This document shows, one piece after another, positions 9,901 through 18,367 of a stretch of DNA of 64,000 bases (position 1 is its first letter; the number at the start of each line of letters is the position of its first letter). The translations under genes and the position numbers were made by a program. The stretch comes from Pseudarthrobacter sp. Fe7 (lineage in GTDB: Bacteria; Actinomycetota; Actinomycetes; Actinomycetales; Micrococcaceae). The notes below the pieces were generated by a model. The model made no database searches and was not told where the DNA came from. It saw only the letters and a list, made by a program, of their open reading frames with translations. The stretch spans positions 2,170,001 to 2,234,000 of the forward strand of contig CP099977.1 in NCBI GenBank assembly GCA_024372495.1. Reading direction: 5' to 3'.

Positions 9901-11043
9901 GCTTGCGTAGGCTGCGATTTGCTGGGCCGCCTGTGGTGGGACCTGGATGGCGGGTGCGCTGCTCCCCGCAAAGCGCTGGAGGGAGGCATAATCCCCGTTC
10001 CAGACATTTGAGTCGCCCGCAAAGGGCCCGGTGCTGCTGTACTGCCAGATGCTGTAAGTACCCCAGCTTGCAGGGACAGCGCCGGCGTCATCGCTGGGGG
10101 AGCTGGGGTAGGCTGCGACCCACAGCGGGTAGTCGCCAAAGCCGGTCTGGGTGCCGAGGCACTGGTTCCACCAGCTTGTGTTGGTGTAGATCACCGGCAG
10201 GCGCCCCGTAAGCGAAAGCATTGTGTTGCCGAAGTCCCGGACCCAGGAGGACAGCTGGCTCGCAGACATGTCGTAGCAGGTGTTTCCGGGGGTATATCCC
10301 GGGATGTCGGTTCGTCCTGCATAGGGGTTGAACTCGAAGTCGAGGACCGGTGGCAGGGTGTATCCATCGGCTGACCAGCCGCCGCCGTTGTTTACGAAGT
10401 AGCGTGCCTGGTCGGCCCCGGAAGACCAGTTGGGTATGGCGAAGTGGTAGGCGCCGCGGATCATTCCGACGTTTCGGGCTCCCTGGTACTGCGCCCCAAA
10501 GTAGTTGTTCGTCATGTAAGTGCCCTCGCTGGCCTTTACATACGCAAACCGGGCGCCCATGTTCCATTGCTGTTGCCAGTCGACGCCGGGCTGGTATCCG
10601 CTGACATCCAACCCCTGGACGCCAAACGAAGGCATCCATGTCCCTTGGGTGGACAGTGACTCCGTGTTGAGCTTCTGGATAGCTGTTGAGGGGGAGGAGG
10701 AGGTCACGCGTTTGGAACGCTGCCCCATTTGCGCTCCGCCGGCACCAACGGCCTTTGCCATGGATCCGGCAGTAGCCGACGGCGGGGAACTCGCCGGGGC
10801 GGAAGGCTGCGGGGCCGTCGTGGTTGTGGGCGCAGGCACTGCAGCGGTGGGCGCCGGGGAAGAAGTGGCGGTCGGCTGCGGCGACGGCGCTGCAGAAGTT
10901 TGGGCCGGCGCAGGCGTGGGGCTGGGCTCGACCGCAAACGCCACTCCGGTTATGCCAGGGCCGGCGAGCAACGAGGCTGCCAGCAGGGCGGTCCCGATGG
11001 ACTTCATGACTGGGCGACGGGACTGAGACGGGTTCCGCTTCAT
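8131..11043 (-). CDS. Secreted GH25 lysozyme with C-terminal LGFP repeats
   Basis: The 970-residue protein has a signal peptide (basic MKRNPSQSRR, hydrophobic core to about residue 37, FAVEPS), then a Pro/Ala/Ser/Thr linker to about 90. A GH25 muramidase follows at about 142-370: GLDVSGYQPGVDW, YVKASEGTYM and VLDFEFNPY carry the catalytic acids. The last 590 residues are about ten LGFP-type repeats. I infer a cell-wall hydrolase held to the envelope by its repeats. The ATG at 11043 has GGAG eight bases upstream; the longer reading from 11121 adds an unlikely extension. It is monocistronic, with a repeat-rich upstream region (see 11044-11374). Confidence 0.92.
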   Translation of the reverse strand: MKRNPSQSRRPVMKSIGTALLAASLLAGPGITGVAFAVEPSPTPAPAQTSAAPSPQPTATSSPAPTAAVPAPTTTTAPQPSAPASSPPSATAGSMAKAVGAGGAQMGQRSKRVTSSSPSTAIQKLNTESLSTQGTWMPSFGVQGLDVSGYQPGVDWQQQWNMGARFAYVKASEGTYMTNNYFGAQYQGARNVGMIRGAYHFAIPNWSSGADQARYFVNNGGGWSADGYTLPPVLDFEFNPYAGRTDIPGYTPGNTCYDMSASQLSSWVRDFGNTMLSLTGRLPVIYTNTSWWNQCLGTQTGFGDYPLWVAAYPSSPSDDAGAVPASWGTYSIWQYSSTGPFAGDSNVWNGDYASLQRFAGSSAPAIQVPPQAAQQIAAYASSHPSLGSQTTAITCGLTSGGCYQGFQGGTVMWSSASGAFAVSAGPVTGAWQALGAERSPAGYPTSDLICGLKNGGCFQNFQGGSIMSSPATGAAFVPFGAIRDSWAAQGYENGPWGYPTSNPTCGLRSGGCFQLFQAGSALWSPSSGAHLVKAGPILDAWAKDGFENGLLGFPTADATCTASDCTQLFSGGVIGWTSTSGAWPIYMGIGDTWKAARAKGEPIGFPLAKEVCGLRGGGCYQLFQGGSILFSPATGAFSMTGRILNYWAQSGFENGRLGYPTGPASCASVQSECSQSFENGIVAYSSATPIQTIPAGPMAQAWTNLGGSGGALGYPASEQICGLKDGGCFQMFAKGALMYSPAAGAQPSLLGPIRDFWQKQGFENGALGYPASNVICGLVGAGCFQNYLGGTVMWSNASGAHAMSFGPVRDAWIASGFENGILGYPTSEQVCGLRNGGCFQNFVNGTVMYSPATGAQTMSSAPIRDKWAATGFEGGTLGYPTSGAICGLRNGGCFQNFEKGTIMWSAASGAQVMMPGPIQQSWAGQGFENGALAFPTSGQTCTADKLSCSQTFQGGTITWTSSGGATIRLN

Positions 11044-11374
11044 ATATGCTCCGGAGACAATGCGGCGCTCCCCCGAACGCCTCTTTGGATACTGCTCAGG
11101 TGATTTCCCCCAGGAAGGCACCTGATAGTGCTATTTCGATAAATAACGCGCTCACCATAGCACCCGTGTTACTAGCGGAACCAGTGATTCTGGTGTTACT
11201 TATGTGAATCCTGTGGTCATCTGGATGGAATCTTGAGCGGTCCCGGGGAGAATCTTGAGGTTCCTCGGTTATCCACAGAAGCTTGTGATGACTTGTTGCG
11301 ACAGGGCCACGCTCCCTAGGCTGTACCCGAGTCGCACTGCCTCCGCCGGGGGCGGCAGTTGTTTGGGGGAACAC
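11044..11374. promoter_or_regulatory. Divergent regulatory region between lysozyme gene and Tad operon
   Basis: This 331-base gap has no supported gene. It holds a direct repeat GTGTTACT at 11166-11173 and 11193-11200, an inverted repeat ACCAG-TGATT-CTGGT between them (about 11180-11194), and a palindrome TATTT-CGAT-AAATA at 11132-11145. These lie 90-160 bases upstream of the lysozyme start and look like operator sites. A GGGGGA ribosome site for cpaF is at 11365-11370. I cannot assign a regulator. Confidence 0.5.
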
Positions 11375-12598
11375 ATGGACGCGCTGGGAATTGTCGAGGA
11401 TGAAGTCCGCGAGCTCATCCGCCGCCGCGGCTTGGATCCGCTCAGGCAGGCAGGCGAAGTCCGCCGACTGGTCGAAGCCGCAGTCACTGACTACGACGAA
11501 CGGGCCTTGCTGGGGCCCCTGCCTCCCCTTGGCCCCCTGGACGCAGCGCGCCGGTTCCTCTTCGACGCTGTCGCAGGGTTCGGTGTACTCCAACCGCTAC
11601 TCGACGATCCCTCGATCGAGGAGATCTGGCTCAACGCACCGAACGAAATTTATGTGGCGCGCAATGGTGAGTCAGAACTGACATCGCTGACCCTCACGGA
11701 GCAGCAGGTGCGCGACCTCGTGGAACGCATGCTCAAAAGTTCCGGTAGAAGGCTGGATATGTCATCGCCATTTGTCGATGCCGCATTGCCGGACGGCTCA
11801 AGGCTTCACGTGGTCATTCCGGATGTGACGCGCCGCCACTGGGCCGTGAACATCCGCAAGTTCGTTGTGAAAGCAAGCAGGCTTGAACATCTCGTGGAGT
11901 TGGGGACGCTGACGCCGCAGGCAGCACGCTTTCTCGGCGCGGCGGTGTCCAGCGGCCTCAACATCCTGGTCTCCGGGGCAACCCAGGCCGGCAAAACCAC
12001 CATGCTGAATTGTTTGGCCGCCAGCATCGGAAGCCGCGAACGTGTCATCACCGTCGAGGAAATCTTCGAACTGCAGTTTCCCCTCCGGGACGTTGTGGGG
12101 CTCCAGTGCCGTCAACCGAACCTCGAAGGTGAGGGAGAAATTCCACTCCGCCGGCTGGTGAAGGAAGCATTGCGGATGCGACCGGACCGGCTGGTGGTGG
12201 GGGAGGTGCGGGAAGCCGAGAGCCTGGACATGCTCATTGCACTGAACTCGGGCCTGCCGGGAATGTGTACTGTCCATGCGAACTCGGCCCATGATGCAGT
12301 TACCAAAATATGCACACTTCCGCTGCTGGCGGGGGAGAACATCTCCAGCGCGTTCGTCGTTCCCACTGTGGCATCCTGCATCGACCTCGTAGTGCACTGC
12401 AGCAGGCACGCTGATGGCCGACGGCAGGTAACCCAGATCCTCTCGTTGGGCCGCCGCGTGGAAAACGGCATCATCGAATCGTCGTTGGTGTTCGCGCTGG
12501 AAAACGAGGTCCTGCACCCGCGCGCGAACGCCATGCCCTCGGCGGAGAAGTTTTCGCGGGCGGGGTACGACGTCGCCGCGCTGCTGGATCCACGATGA
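11375..12598 (+). CDS. cpaF: Tad pilus ATPase CpaF/TadA
   Basis: This 407-residue hexameric ATPase powers assembly of Flp pili on the cytoplasmic face. It shows an N-terminal domain with DDPSIEEIWLNAP, then SGATQAGKTTMLN (Walker A, about residue 207), EEIFELQF, LRMRPDRLVVGEVREAE (Walker B region) and TVHANSAHDAV (His box), the order expected in CpaF. The ATG at 11375 is chosen for the GGGGGA site just upstream and family length; a start at 11255 would add 40 unconserved residues. It is the first gene of the pilus operon and overlaps tadB by four bases. Confidence 0.93.
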   Translation: MDALGIVEDEVRELIRRRGLDPLRQAGEVRRLVEAAVTDYDERALLGPLPPLGPLDAARRFLFDAVAGFGVLQPLLDDPSIEEIWLNAPNEIYVARNGESELTSLTLTEQQVRDLVERMLKSSGRRLDMSSPFVDAALPDGSRLHVVIPDVTRRHWAVNIRKFVVKASRLEHLVELGTLTPQAARFLGAAVSSGLNILVSGATQAGKTTMLNCLAASIGSRERVITVEEIFELQFPLRDVVGLQCRQPNLEGEGEIPLRRLVKEALRMRPDRLVVGEVREAESLDMLIALNSGLPGMCTVHANSAHDAVTKICTLPLLAGENISSAFVVPTVASCIDLVVHCSRHADGRRQVTQILSLGRRVENGIIESSLVFALENEVLHPRANAMPSAEKFSRAGYDVAALLDPR

Positions 12599-13453
12599 TG
12601 TCCGCCCTCATGGGAACGGTGGCGGGAGTGGGCTTCTTCCTCATCTGGTGGTCCTGCTGGGACACGCCAAACCACGGGAATCCGGAGCGAAAGCCGGGCC
12701 GCCTGGTCGACCTCCTGACGGCTGCCGGGGTTGACAAAGTCTCAGTGCGCGGCCTGCTGGGAACCTGCCTCGGGTTGGGGATCTTCGTGGCCCTGGTCTT
12801 CTACGCGCTTAGCCGTTCCTGGCCTATCGCGGGATGCTTCGGCCTTTTCGGGGCGTGGCTGCCGATCACCATCCTCCGTTGGCGGGCCAAAAAGCGGACG
12901 GCGATGCTCCGCCAACTCTGGCCCGATGTCGTCGATCACCTCCGCTCTGCGATCCGGGCGGGACTGCCCCTTCCGGAGGCCCTTATCCAGGCTGGGAGAT
13001 AAGGGGCCTGAGGAACTGCGGCCGCTTTTCCGCGAGTTCGGCGCCGACTATCGCGCCGGTGGCCAGTTCGATGGCTCCCTGAACAAGCTTAAACAACGAC
13101 TGGCCGACCCTGTGGCTGACCGCATTATCGAGGCACTCCGGCTTACGCGGGAAGTTGGCGGCTCCGACCTGGGAAAGCTCCTGGGGACACTCGCGGAATT
13201 CCTTAGGGAAAATGCCCGTACGCGCAGTGAGCTGGAGGCGCGGCAGTCCTGGACTATCAATGCCGCTCGGCTGGCAGTCGCTGCACCATGGATCGTGATG
13301 ATCCTGCTTGCCACCAGGCCGGAGGCAATCCAGGCCTACAACACGCCTATGGGTGCCGCCGTTCTGGTCGGTGGCTTGGTGGTCTCTTTGGTTTGCTACA
13401 CGGCCATGCTGAAGATCGGGGCACTGCCGCAGGATGAAAGGGTGCTCCGATGA
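12595..13453 (+). CDS. tadB: Tad pilus inner-membrane protein TadB (frameshift)
   Basis: Restored to 285 residues, this is a GspF-like membrane platform protein of the Tad system. Hydrophobic segments lie near residues 5-20, 52-95 and in the last 80 residues; the central cytoplasmic part has LWPDVVDHLRSAIRAGLPLPEAL and DRIIEALRLTREVGGSDLG, the T2SSF signature. The frame is lost at 12989-12993, where AGGCT should be AGCT; the corrected reading is EALIQLGDKGPEELRP. Start ATGA overlaps the cpaF stop. It forms the platform with TadC. Confidence 0.88.
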
Positions 13454-14391
13454 TGATCGTTTCTCCTGCAGCTGTGATTTGCGGTATCGGGCTTGGTTTC
13501 GGACTGTGGCTTGTGATCTTCCGGTCTCCTCCAATGCGCCCTTTAACACTGTCGGACCGGATTGAACCCCAACTGAAGTCCCAAAACCTGGAGTCGCGGC
13601 TCCTGCGTGCCGGCGAGCAGAACCTGACACCGTTCGGCCCGCTGGAGCGAATCCTCCGTCCAGTCTTCCGGGACTGGCTCTCCGCCTTGGGAAAGCTGAG
13701 CCCGTCACCGGGCGCCACCGGGAGGCGGCTGGCGCAGGCGGGGATCAACAAGTCACCCATCGACTTCCGCGCGGAGCAGCTGCTGTGGGCTGCGGCAGGC
13801 TTCGTTCTCTCGCTGACCGGCATCCTCATTGGTGCTGCAGCTGGGAGATTCAGCCCTATCTTTGCAGCTGCGTTGGTTATTGGCAGCGCTGCAGCGGGCT
13901 TTGTGCTGCGGGACTACTGGCTGGGAGCACAGGTGCGACGGCGGGAAACACGGATGATGGCAGAGTTTCCCAGCCTTGCCGAACTGATGGCCCTGGCGGT
14001 CGGCGCAGGCGAAAGTGCAACAGGGGCACTGGACCGGGTCTGCAGAAGCGCCAAAGGTGAGCTGTCCAGGGAATTCTCGAAAATCCTCGCGGAGACTCGG
14101 GCGGGCAAGCCTCTGGTCCTGGCCTTGCAGGAGTTCTCCGCGCGCACGGACCTTGCGCCGCTGGTCAGGTTTGTCGACGGGATCATCGTCGCGGTGGAAC
14201 GGGGAACACCCCTCGCAGACGTGCTTCGCGCCCAGGCGCAGGACGTCCGCGATTCAGCCAAGCGCGACCTTATGGAAGCCGCGGGGAAAAAAGAAATCGC
14301 CATGATGGTGCCGCTGGTATTCGGCGTGCTTCCCCTGACCGTGGTGTTCGCGGTGTTTCCCGGCCTCGCGGCAATCAACCTGGGCTTCTGA
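13450..14391 (+). CDS. tadC: Tad pilus inner-membrane protein TadC
   Basis: The 313-residue protein is the second GspF-like platform subunit. It has an N-terminal helix (7-27), two adjacent hydrophobic helices near 113-150, a cytoplasmic four-helix part with FPSLAELMALAVGAGESATGAL and ARTDLAPLVRFVDGIIVAVERGTPL, and a C-terminal helix. The start overlaps the tadB stop by four bases. Expected to sit in the membrane and connect CpaF to pilin insertion. No defect is seen. Confidence 0.9.
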   Translation: MMIVSPAAVICGIGLGFGLWLVIFRSPPMRPLTLSDRIEPQLKSQNLESRLLRAGEQNLTPFGPLERILRPVFRDWLSALGKLSPSPGATGRRLAQAGINKSPIDFRAEQLLWAAAGFVLSLTGILIGAAAGRFSPIFAAALVIGSAAAGFVLRDYWLGAQVRRRETRMMAEFPSLAELMALAVGAGESATGALDRVCRSAKGELSREFSKILAETRAGKPLVLALQEFSARTDLAPLVRFVDGIIVAVERGTPLADVLRAQAQDVRDSAKRDLMEAAGKKEIAMMVPLVFGVLPLTVVFAVFPGLAAINLGF

Positions 14392-14464
14392 TGAAAAGGA
14401 ACCCCGCAGCCCGAACTTCAGCAACAACTGCTTGTCCCCTCAACGAAAAGGAATAGGACGCACG

Positions 14465-14761
14465 ATGAAAACCATGGGAAACCGCTGCGTGATGCTGCTT
14501 CTTGGACTTGCAGCTTTGCTGCAGCTGCAGATAGGCAACGCTGTTCGGCCGGCCCACTTCCGGGGCACCCGGAGCGGGGGCGCCCGGGACAACAGCCACG
14601 TGTCTCCGGCAAGCGCAAGAGACAGCCCGGAGCGTGGTGACGTGCCGGGCTGGGTGATGATAACCCTGATGTCTGCGGTCCTGGTTGCGGCCCTGCTGGC
14701 GCTCGCGGGCCCCGCTTTGGAGGCCATGTTCAACCAGGCAATGGACAAAGTGGGGAACTGA
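14465..14761 (+). CDS. Small two-helix protein of the Tad operon, possible pilin
   Basis: I do not recognise a named family for this 98-residue protein. It has a hydrophobic N-terminal helix (about 6-22), a polar arginine-rich stretch, and a second hydrophobic segment after ERGDVPGWVMITLMSAVL (about 56-85). The position between tadC and the TadE-like genes is where the flp pilin gene often lies, and the ERGD followed by a hydrophobic helix recalls the class III pilin processing region, so a pilin or minor pilin is possible. The ATG at 14465 has AAAGGAATAGGA upstream. The canonical Flp GxxxxEY motif is not obvious. Confidence 0.7.
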   Translation: MKTMGNRCVMLLLGLAALLQLQIGNAVRPAHFRGTRSGGARDNSHVSPASARDSPERGDVPGWVMITLMSAVLVAALLALAGPALEAMFNQAMDKVGN

Positions 14762-14764
14762 ACC

Positions 14765-15181
14765 ATGAGGAGGGCGGTTCCCGGGCCCGCGGTGCAACCG
14801 GAGCTGTCCCTGCCGGGTGAGCGGGGCTCGGCCGTGGTGGACTTCGTCCTGGTTGGTGGGCTGCTGACGATGTTCTTCCTGGCGATAGTCCAGCTGACCC
14901 TGGTCCTGCACGTCCGGAACACGCTCATCGATGCCGCCGCGTCGGGCGCCCGGTATGGCACGCTCGCCGACCGCAATGCCTCGGACGCCGAAGAACGGAC
15001 CCGGAACCTCATCCGCATTGCACTGAATGAGGGCTTTGCCGAACAAGTCAGCGCGCATGAAGTAAATGTCAACGGGCTGCGCACCCTGGAAGTAGCTGTC
15101 CGGTCCCCAATGCCCGTCGTCGGCCTGATTGGGCCGCGGGACATGCTGGAGGTGAAAGGGCATGCGGCTGTCCAGCCCTGA
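14765..15181 (+). CDS. TadE-like minor pilin
   Basis: This 138-residue protein has the TadE signature: a short polar leader, then GERGSAVVDFVLVGGLLTMFFLAIVQL, i.e. a Gly followed by a hydrophobic helix with an acidic residue at position +5 or so, and afterwards LHVRNTLIDAAASGARYG. Such pseudopilins are cleaved by a prepilin peptidase (none is encoded here) and incorporated in the pilus or its base. It begins three bases after the preceding stop and overlaps the next gene by 20 bases. Confidence 0.85.
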   Translation: MRRAVPGPAVQPELSLPGERGSAVVDFVLVGGLLTMFFLAIVQLTLVLHVRNTLIDAAASGARYGTLADRNASDAEERTRNLIRIALNEGFAEQVSAHEVNVNGLRTLEVAVRSPMPVVGLIGPRDMLEVKGHAAVQP

Positions 15182-15782
15182 TCCGGGCCGTTCGCGGATC
15201 AGCCCGCCAACAACGCCACGTTCCAAGTGGGTGCTGCGCCCAGGTGCACGGTCAGGCTTCCGGACGCGCCTGGCAGAAGCAATCTGCCGGGAGTTGCCCG
15301 GAGGCGCAGCCCTGAAAGACACAGTAAAGCGCTCCGCACCTGCCCGCCAGGACCACTGGAAGCCGTTGCACCTGGACCCTGAGCAGGGAAGCGCGGTGGT
15401 CGAATTTACGTTCCTTGCCCTCCTGCTGATGGTCCCACTGGTGTACTTCGTGATCACGGTCGGGCAGATCCAGGGAGGCTCCTTCGCCGTAGTGGGCGCC
15501 GCGGACCAGGGGGCGAAGGTCTACGTGGCCCAGTCCGATGCCTCCACGGCCGAGGCCGCTGCGGAGCGTGCGGTGGAGCTTGCCCTCGCTGACTTCGGGC
15601 ACCAGCCGGACCGGGCCAGCATGACCACCACCTGCAATCCTGCCGACTGCCAGGCCGCGGGCAGCACGGTGACAGTGACCGTCAACTTAAAGGTGCCGCT
15701 GCCATTCATCCCGTTTGCTGAAGGTTTGGCCGCGACAGAACTTGAAGCGTCCTCCACCCAGTTGGTGGGTCGGTACCGGTGA
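15162..15782 (+). CDS. TadE/TadF-like pseudopilin
   Basis: A 206-residue protein with an unusually long basic N-terminal region (about 72 residues) before EQGSAVVEFTFLALLLMVPLVYFVI, the pseudopilin helix. The exported part follows with GGSFAVVGAADQGAKVY and a Cys pair in TCNPADC that may form a disulfide. The ATG at 15162 has GGAGGTGAAAGGG just upstream, which supports the long leader although a shorter start cannot be excluded. It is a second minor pilin of the Tad machine. Confidence 0.82.
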   Translation: MRLSSPDPGRSRISPPTTPRSKWVLRPGARSGFRTRLAEAICRELPGGAALKDTVKRSAPARQDHWKPLHLDPEQGSAVVEFTFLALLLMVPLVYFVITVGQIQGGSFAVVGAADQGAKVYVAQSDASTAEAAAERAVELALADFGHQPDRASMTTTCNPADCQAAGSTVTVTVNLKVPLPFIPFAEGLAATELEASSTQLVGRYR

Positions 15783-16225
15783 AGCGCAGGAAACCAGACG
15801 AGGGTGGCCAGTTAATGGTCATGATCCTCGGCTACGTGGTGTTGGCGCTTTTGGTGGCGACGGTGGTCCTCGGGATATCCGCCGTCTATTTGGAACATAA
15901 ACGCCTGCTGTCCCTGGCGGACGGGGCCTCGCTCGCTGCTGCCGACAGTTACACGCTGGGAGAAGTTTCCGCACAGAGCGGAAGCCCGTCGGCGGTCCTC
16001 AACCCTGCCCGCGTCCGAAACGTAGCGGCCGACTTCATTGCAAGGAGCCCAGCTTCACAGCGTTTCTCAAGCCTCGCCGTCACCGGGGCAACGGGTACGC
16101 CGGACGGTTCCACCGCCGTCGTGGTCCTCACCGCAGCAGTGCACCCGCCTGTGGTCAACTTCCTCATTCCCGATGGGATCCCCATCGAGGCTGCTTCCAC
16201 CGCGCGCTCTCGGCTGACCCGGTAA
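15779..16225 (+). CDS. TadG-like pilus assembly protein
   Basis: The 148-residue protein opens with KRRKPDEGGQLMVMILGYVVLALLVATVVLGIS, an EGGQ processing-type motif followed by a transmembrane helix, then LEHKRLLSLADGASLAAADS, the usual TadE/G-like alanine-rich stretch. It uses a GTG start at 15779 overlapping the previous TGA, so translation is coupled. It closes the pilus operon; prfB begins 51 bases later. Probably an envelope-anchored factor or minor subunit of the Flp pilus. Confidence 0.82.
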   Translation: MKRRKPDEGGQLMVMILGYVVLALLVATVVLGISAVYLEHKRLLSLADGASLAAADSYTLGEVSAQSGSPSAVLNPARVRNVAADFIARSPASQRFSSLAVTGATGTPDGSTAVVVLTAAVHPPVVNFLIPDGIPIEAASTARSRLTR

Positions 16226-16276
16226 CCCGGAGGCCGAGCCAGCCCGTATGCACCGATAGCGTAGGCTTAAACCACC

Positions 16277-17391
16277 ATGGCCAATATTGATTTTTCCGCT
16301 GAAATCCGCGCGCTCCGCGCCACCTACGAGTCCATCGAACGCGTCACCGACGTGGAGGCACTCAAGGAAGACATCGCCGAACTCAGCGAGCGGGCAGGGG
16401 AACCGAACCTTTGGGACGACCCCGCGGCCGCGCAGAAAATCACCTCCCGGCTTTCGCACCGCCAGTCCGAACTGGAACGCCTCACCAACCTGGTCGCCCG
16501 GATCGATGACCTCGAGGTCCTGGTGGAACTCGGCCAGGACGAGGACGATGCCGCTTCGATGGGGAGGCCGCGGCCGAACTCGAATCCATCAAGAAAGCCC
16601 TCAAGGACCTCGAAGTCGTCACGCTGCTGTCCGGCGAGTATGACGAACGCGAAGCCGTGGTTTCCATCCGGGCCGGCGCGGGCGGCGTCGACGCGGCGGA
16701 CTTCGCCGAAATGCTGCTGCGCATGTACCTGCGCTGGGCAGAGCGGCACGGGTATCCCACCACGGTCATGGACACCTCATATGCGGAAGAAGCCGGGCTG
16801 AAATCGGCCACCTTCGAAGTAAAGGCCCCCTACGCGTTCGGCACATTGAGTGTTGAGGCTGGAACCCACCGCCTTGTCAGGATCAGCCCCTTCGACAACC
16901 AGGGCCGCCGGCAGACGTCCTTCGCAGCCGTTGAAGTCATTCCGCTGATTGAGCAGACCGACTCCATCGAGATCCCGGACAACGAAATCAGGGTGGACGT
17001 GTTCCGCTCATCAGGCCCCGGCGGCCAGTCGGTGAACACAACGGACTCCGCGGTCCGCCTCACTCACATCCCTACCGGCACCGTGGTGTCCATGCAGAAC
17101 GAGAAATCCCAGCTGCAGAACCGCGCGGCCGCCATGCGGGTGCTCCAGTCCCGGCTCCTGCTGCTGAAGAAGGAACAGGAGGACGCGGAAAAGAAAGCGC
17201 TGGCCGGCGACGTCAAAGCCTCCTGGGGCGACCAGATGCGCTCTTATGTCCTGAACCCGTACCAGATGGTGAAGGACCTGCGCACCGAACACGAAGTGGG
17301 CAACACGTCCGCAGTGTTCGACGGCGAGATCGACGACTTCATTGACGCGGGCATCCGCTGGCGTACTGACAACCGCAACGCTGAAAAGTAG
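16277..17391 (+). CDS. prfB: Peptide chain release factor 2 (frameshift at a G-run)
   Basis: RF2 ends translation at UGA and UAA. The restored protein has 371 residues, the usual length. It shows the N-terminal helical domain, [12 protein letters not shown] with the SPF tripeptide that reads the stop codon (about residue 206), and the universally conserved [15 protein letters not shown] with the GGQ that triggers hydrolysis (about 248). The frame breaks at 16561-16564, where GGGG should be GGGGG, near codon 95. This is not the programmed RF2 frameshift, which lies near codon 25 at CTT-TGA and is absent here. The gene is essential, so a sequence error is the likely cause. Confidence 0.92.
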
Positions 17392-17578
17392 GCGGTCCGC
17401 CTTGGAGGCTGCCTGCTGATCTGGCGACACGCCACCGAAAGCCCGCCCAACCACCGTCCGTCCTGCGTATAGTCGAGGGGCCGGGGCCCTACTTTCCCCA
17501 AACGAAAAACCCGTGCACCGGCTGCAGAACTGGGCTGCATCAGACGGATCAGCCATGCCCTGCAGGGTACTTAGGGCC

Positions 17579-18367
17579 ATGATCCGATTCGAAAATGTCA
17601 CCAAGGTGTACGACCAGAAAGCCCGGCCGGCGCTGGACTCCATCAACCTTGAGATCGACCGCGGCGAATTCGCCTTCCTCGTTGGAGCATCAGGCTCCGG
17701 CAAATCCACCTTCCTCCGGCTGGTGTTGAAGGAAGACCGCGCAACCTCCGGCGCCGTGTACGTCGCCGGCCAAAACGTCGCCAGGATTTCCAGCTGGCGT
17801 GTGCCGCGGCTGCGCCGCGGCATCGGCGTCGTATTCCAGGACTTCCGCCTCCTGCCGCAGAAGAATGTGTTCGCCAATGTTGCTTTCGCCATGCAGGTCA
17901 TCGGCAAAAGCCGCAGCGTGATCCGGGACACCGTTCCCGAGGTCCTCAAAACGGTAGGGCTCGAAGGCAAGGAACACCGCATGCCGCATGAGCTTTCCGG
18001 CGGCGAGCAGCAGCGCGTTGCCATCGCACGCGCCGTGGTCAACCGGCCCGGGATCCTCCTCGCAGACGAACCCACGGGAAACCTTGACCCCACCACCTCC
18101 ATGGGAATCATGGGCGTGCTGGACAAAATCAACCAGAACGGCACCACCGTGGTCATGGCCACCCACGACGACGACATCGTCAACGAGATGCGCAAGCGCG
18201 TGGTGGAACTCAAGAACGGCGTGGTGATCCGCGACGAAGCCAGGGCCCTGTACACCTCGATGATTCCCGTCGTCGGCCAGTCCAGGCGCCTGAAAGACGC
18301 GAGCGGCAGGGAAACGCCCGACGGCGGCCTGCCGGGCACGGGTGCCGAAGGGGAGGTCCAGCGGTGA
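17579..18367 (+). CDS. ftsE: Cell division ATP-binding protein FtsE
   Basis: FtsE is the ATPase of the FtsEX complex that switches on cell-wall hydrolases at the septum. The 262 residues show [10 protein letters not shown] (Walker A, about 36), [10 protein letters not shown] (Q-loop), [14 protein letters not shown] (signature) and [12 protein letters not shown] (Walker B), then ATHDDDIV (His switch). The C-terminal 35 residues extend past the usual end, as in other actinobacteria. The ATG at 17579 is the conserved [11 protein letters not shown] start. It overlaps ftsX by four bases (GTGA). Confidence 0.95.
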   Translation: MIRFENVTKVYDQKARPALDSINLEIDRGEFAFLVGASGSGKSTFLRLVLKEDRATSGAVYVAGQNVARISSWRVPRLRRGIGVVFQDFRLLPQKNVFANVAFAMQVIGKSRSVIRDTVPEVLKTVGLEGKEHRMPHELSGGEQQRVAIARAVVNRPGILLADEPTGNLDPTTSMGIMGVLDKINQNGTTVVMATHDDDIVNEMRKRVVELKNGVVIRDEARALYTSMIPVVGQSRRLKDASGRETPDGGLPGTGAEGEVQR

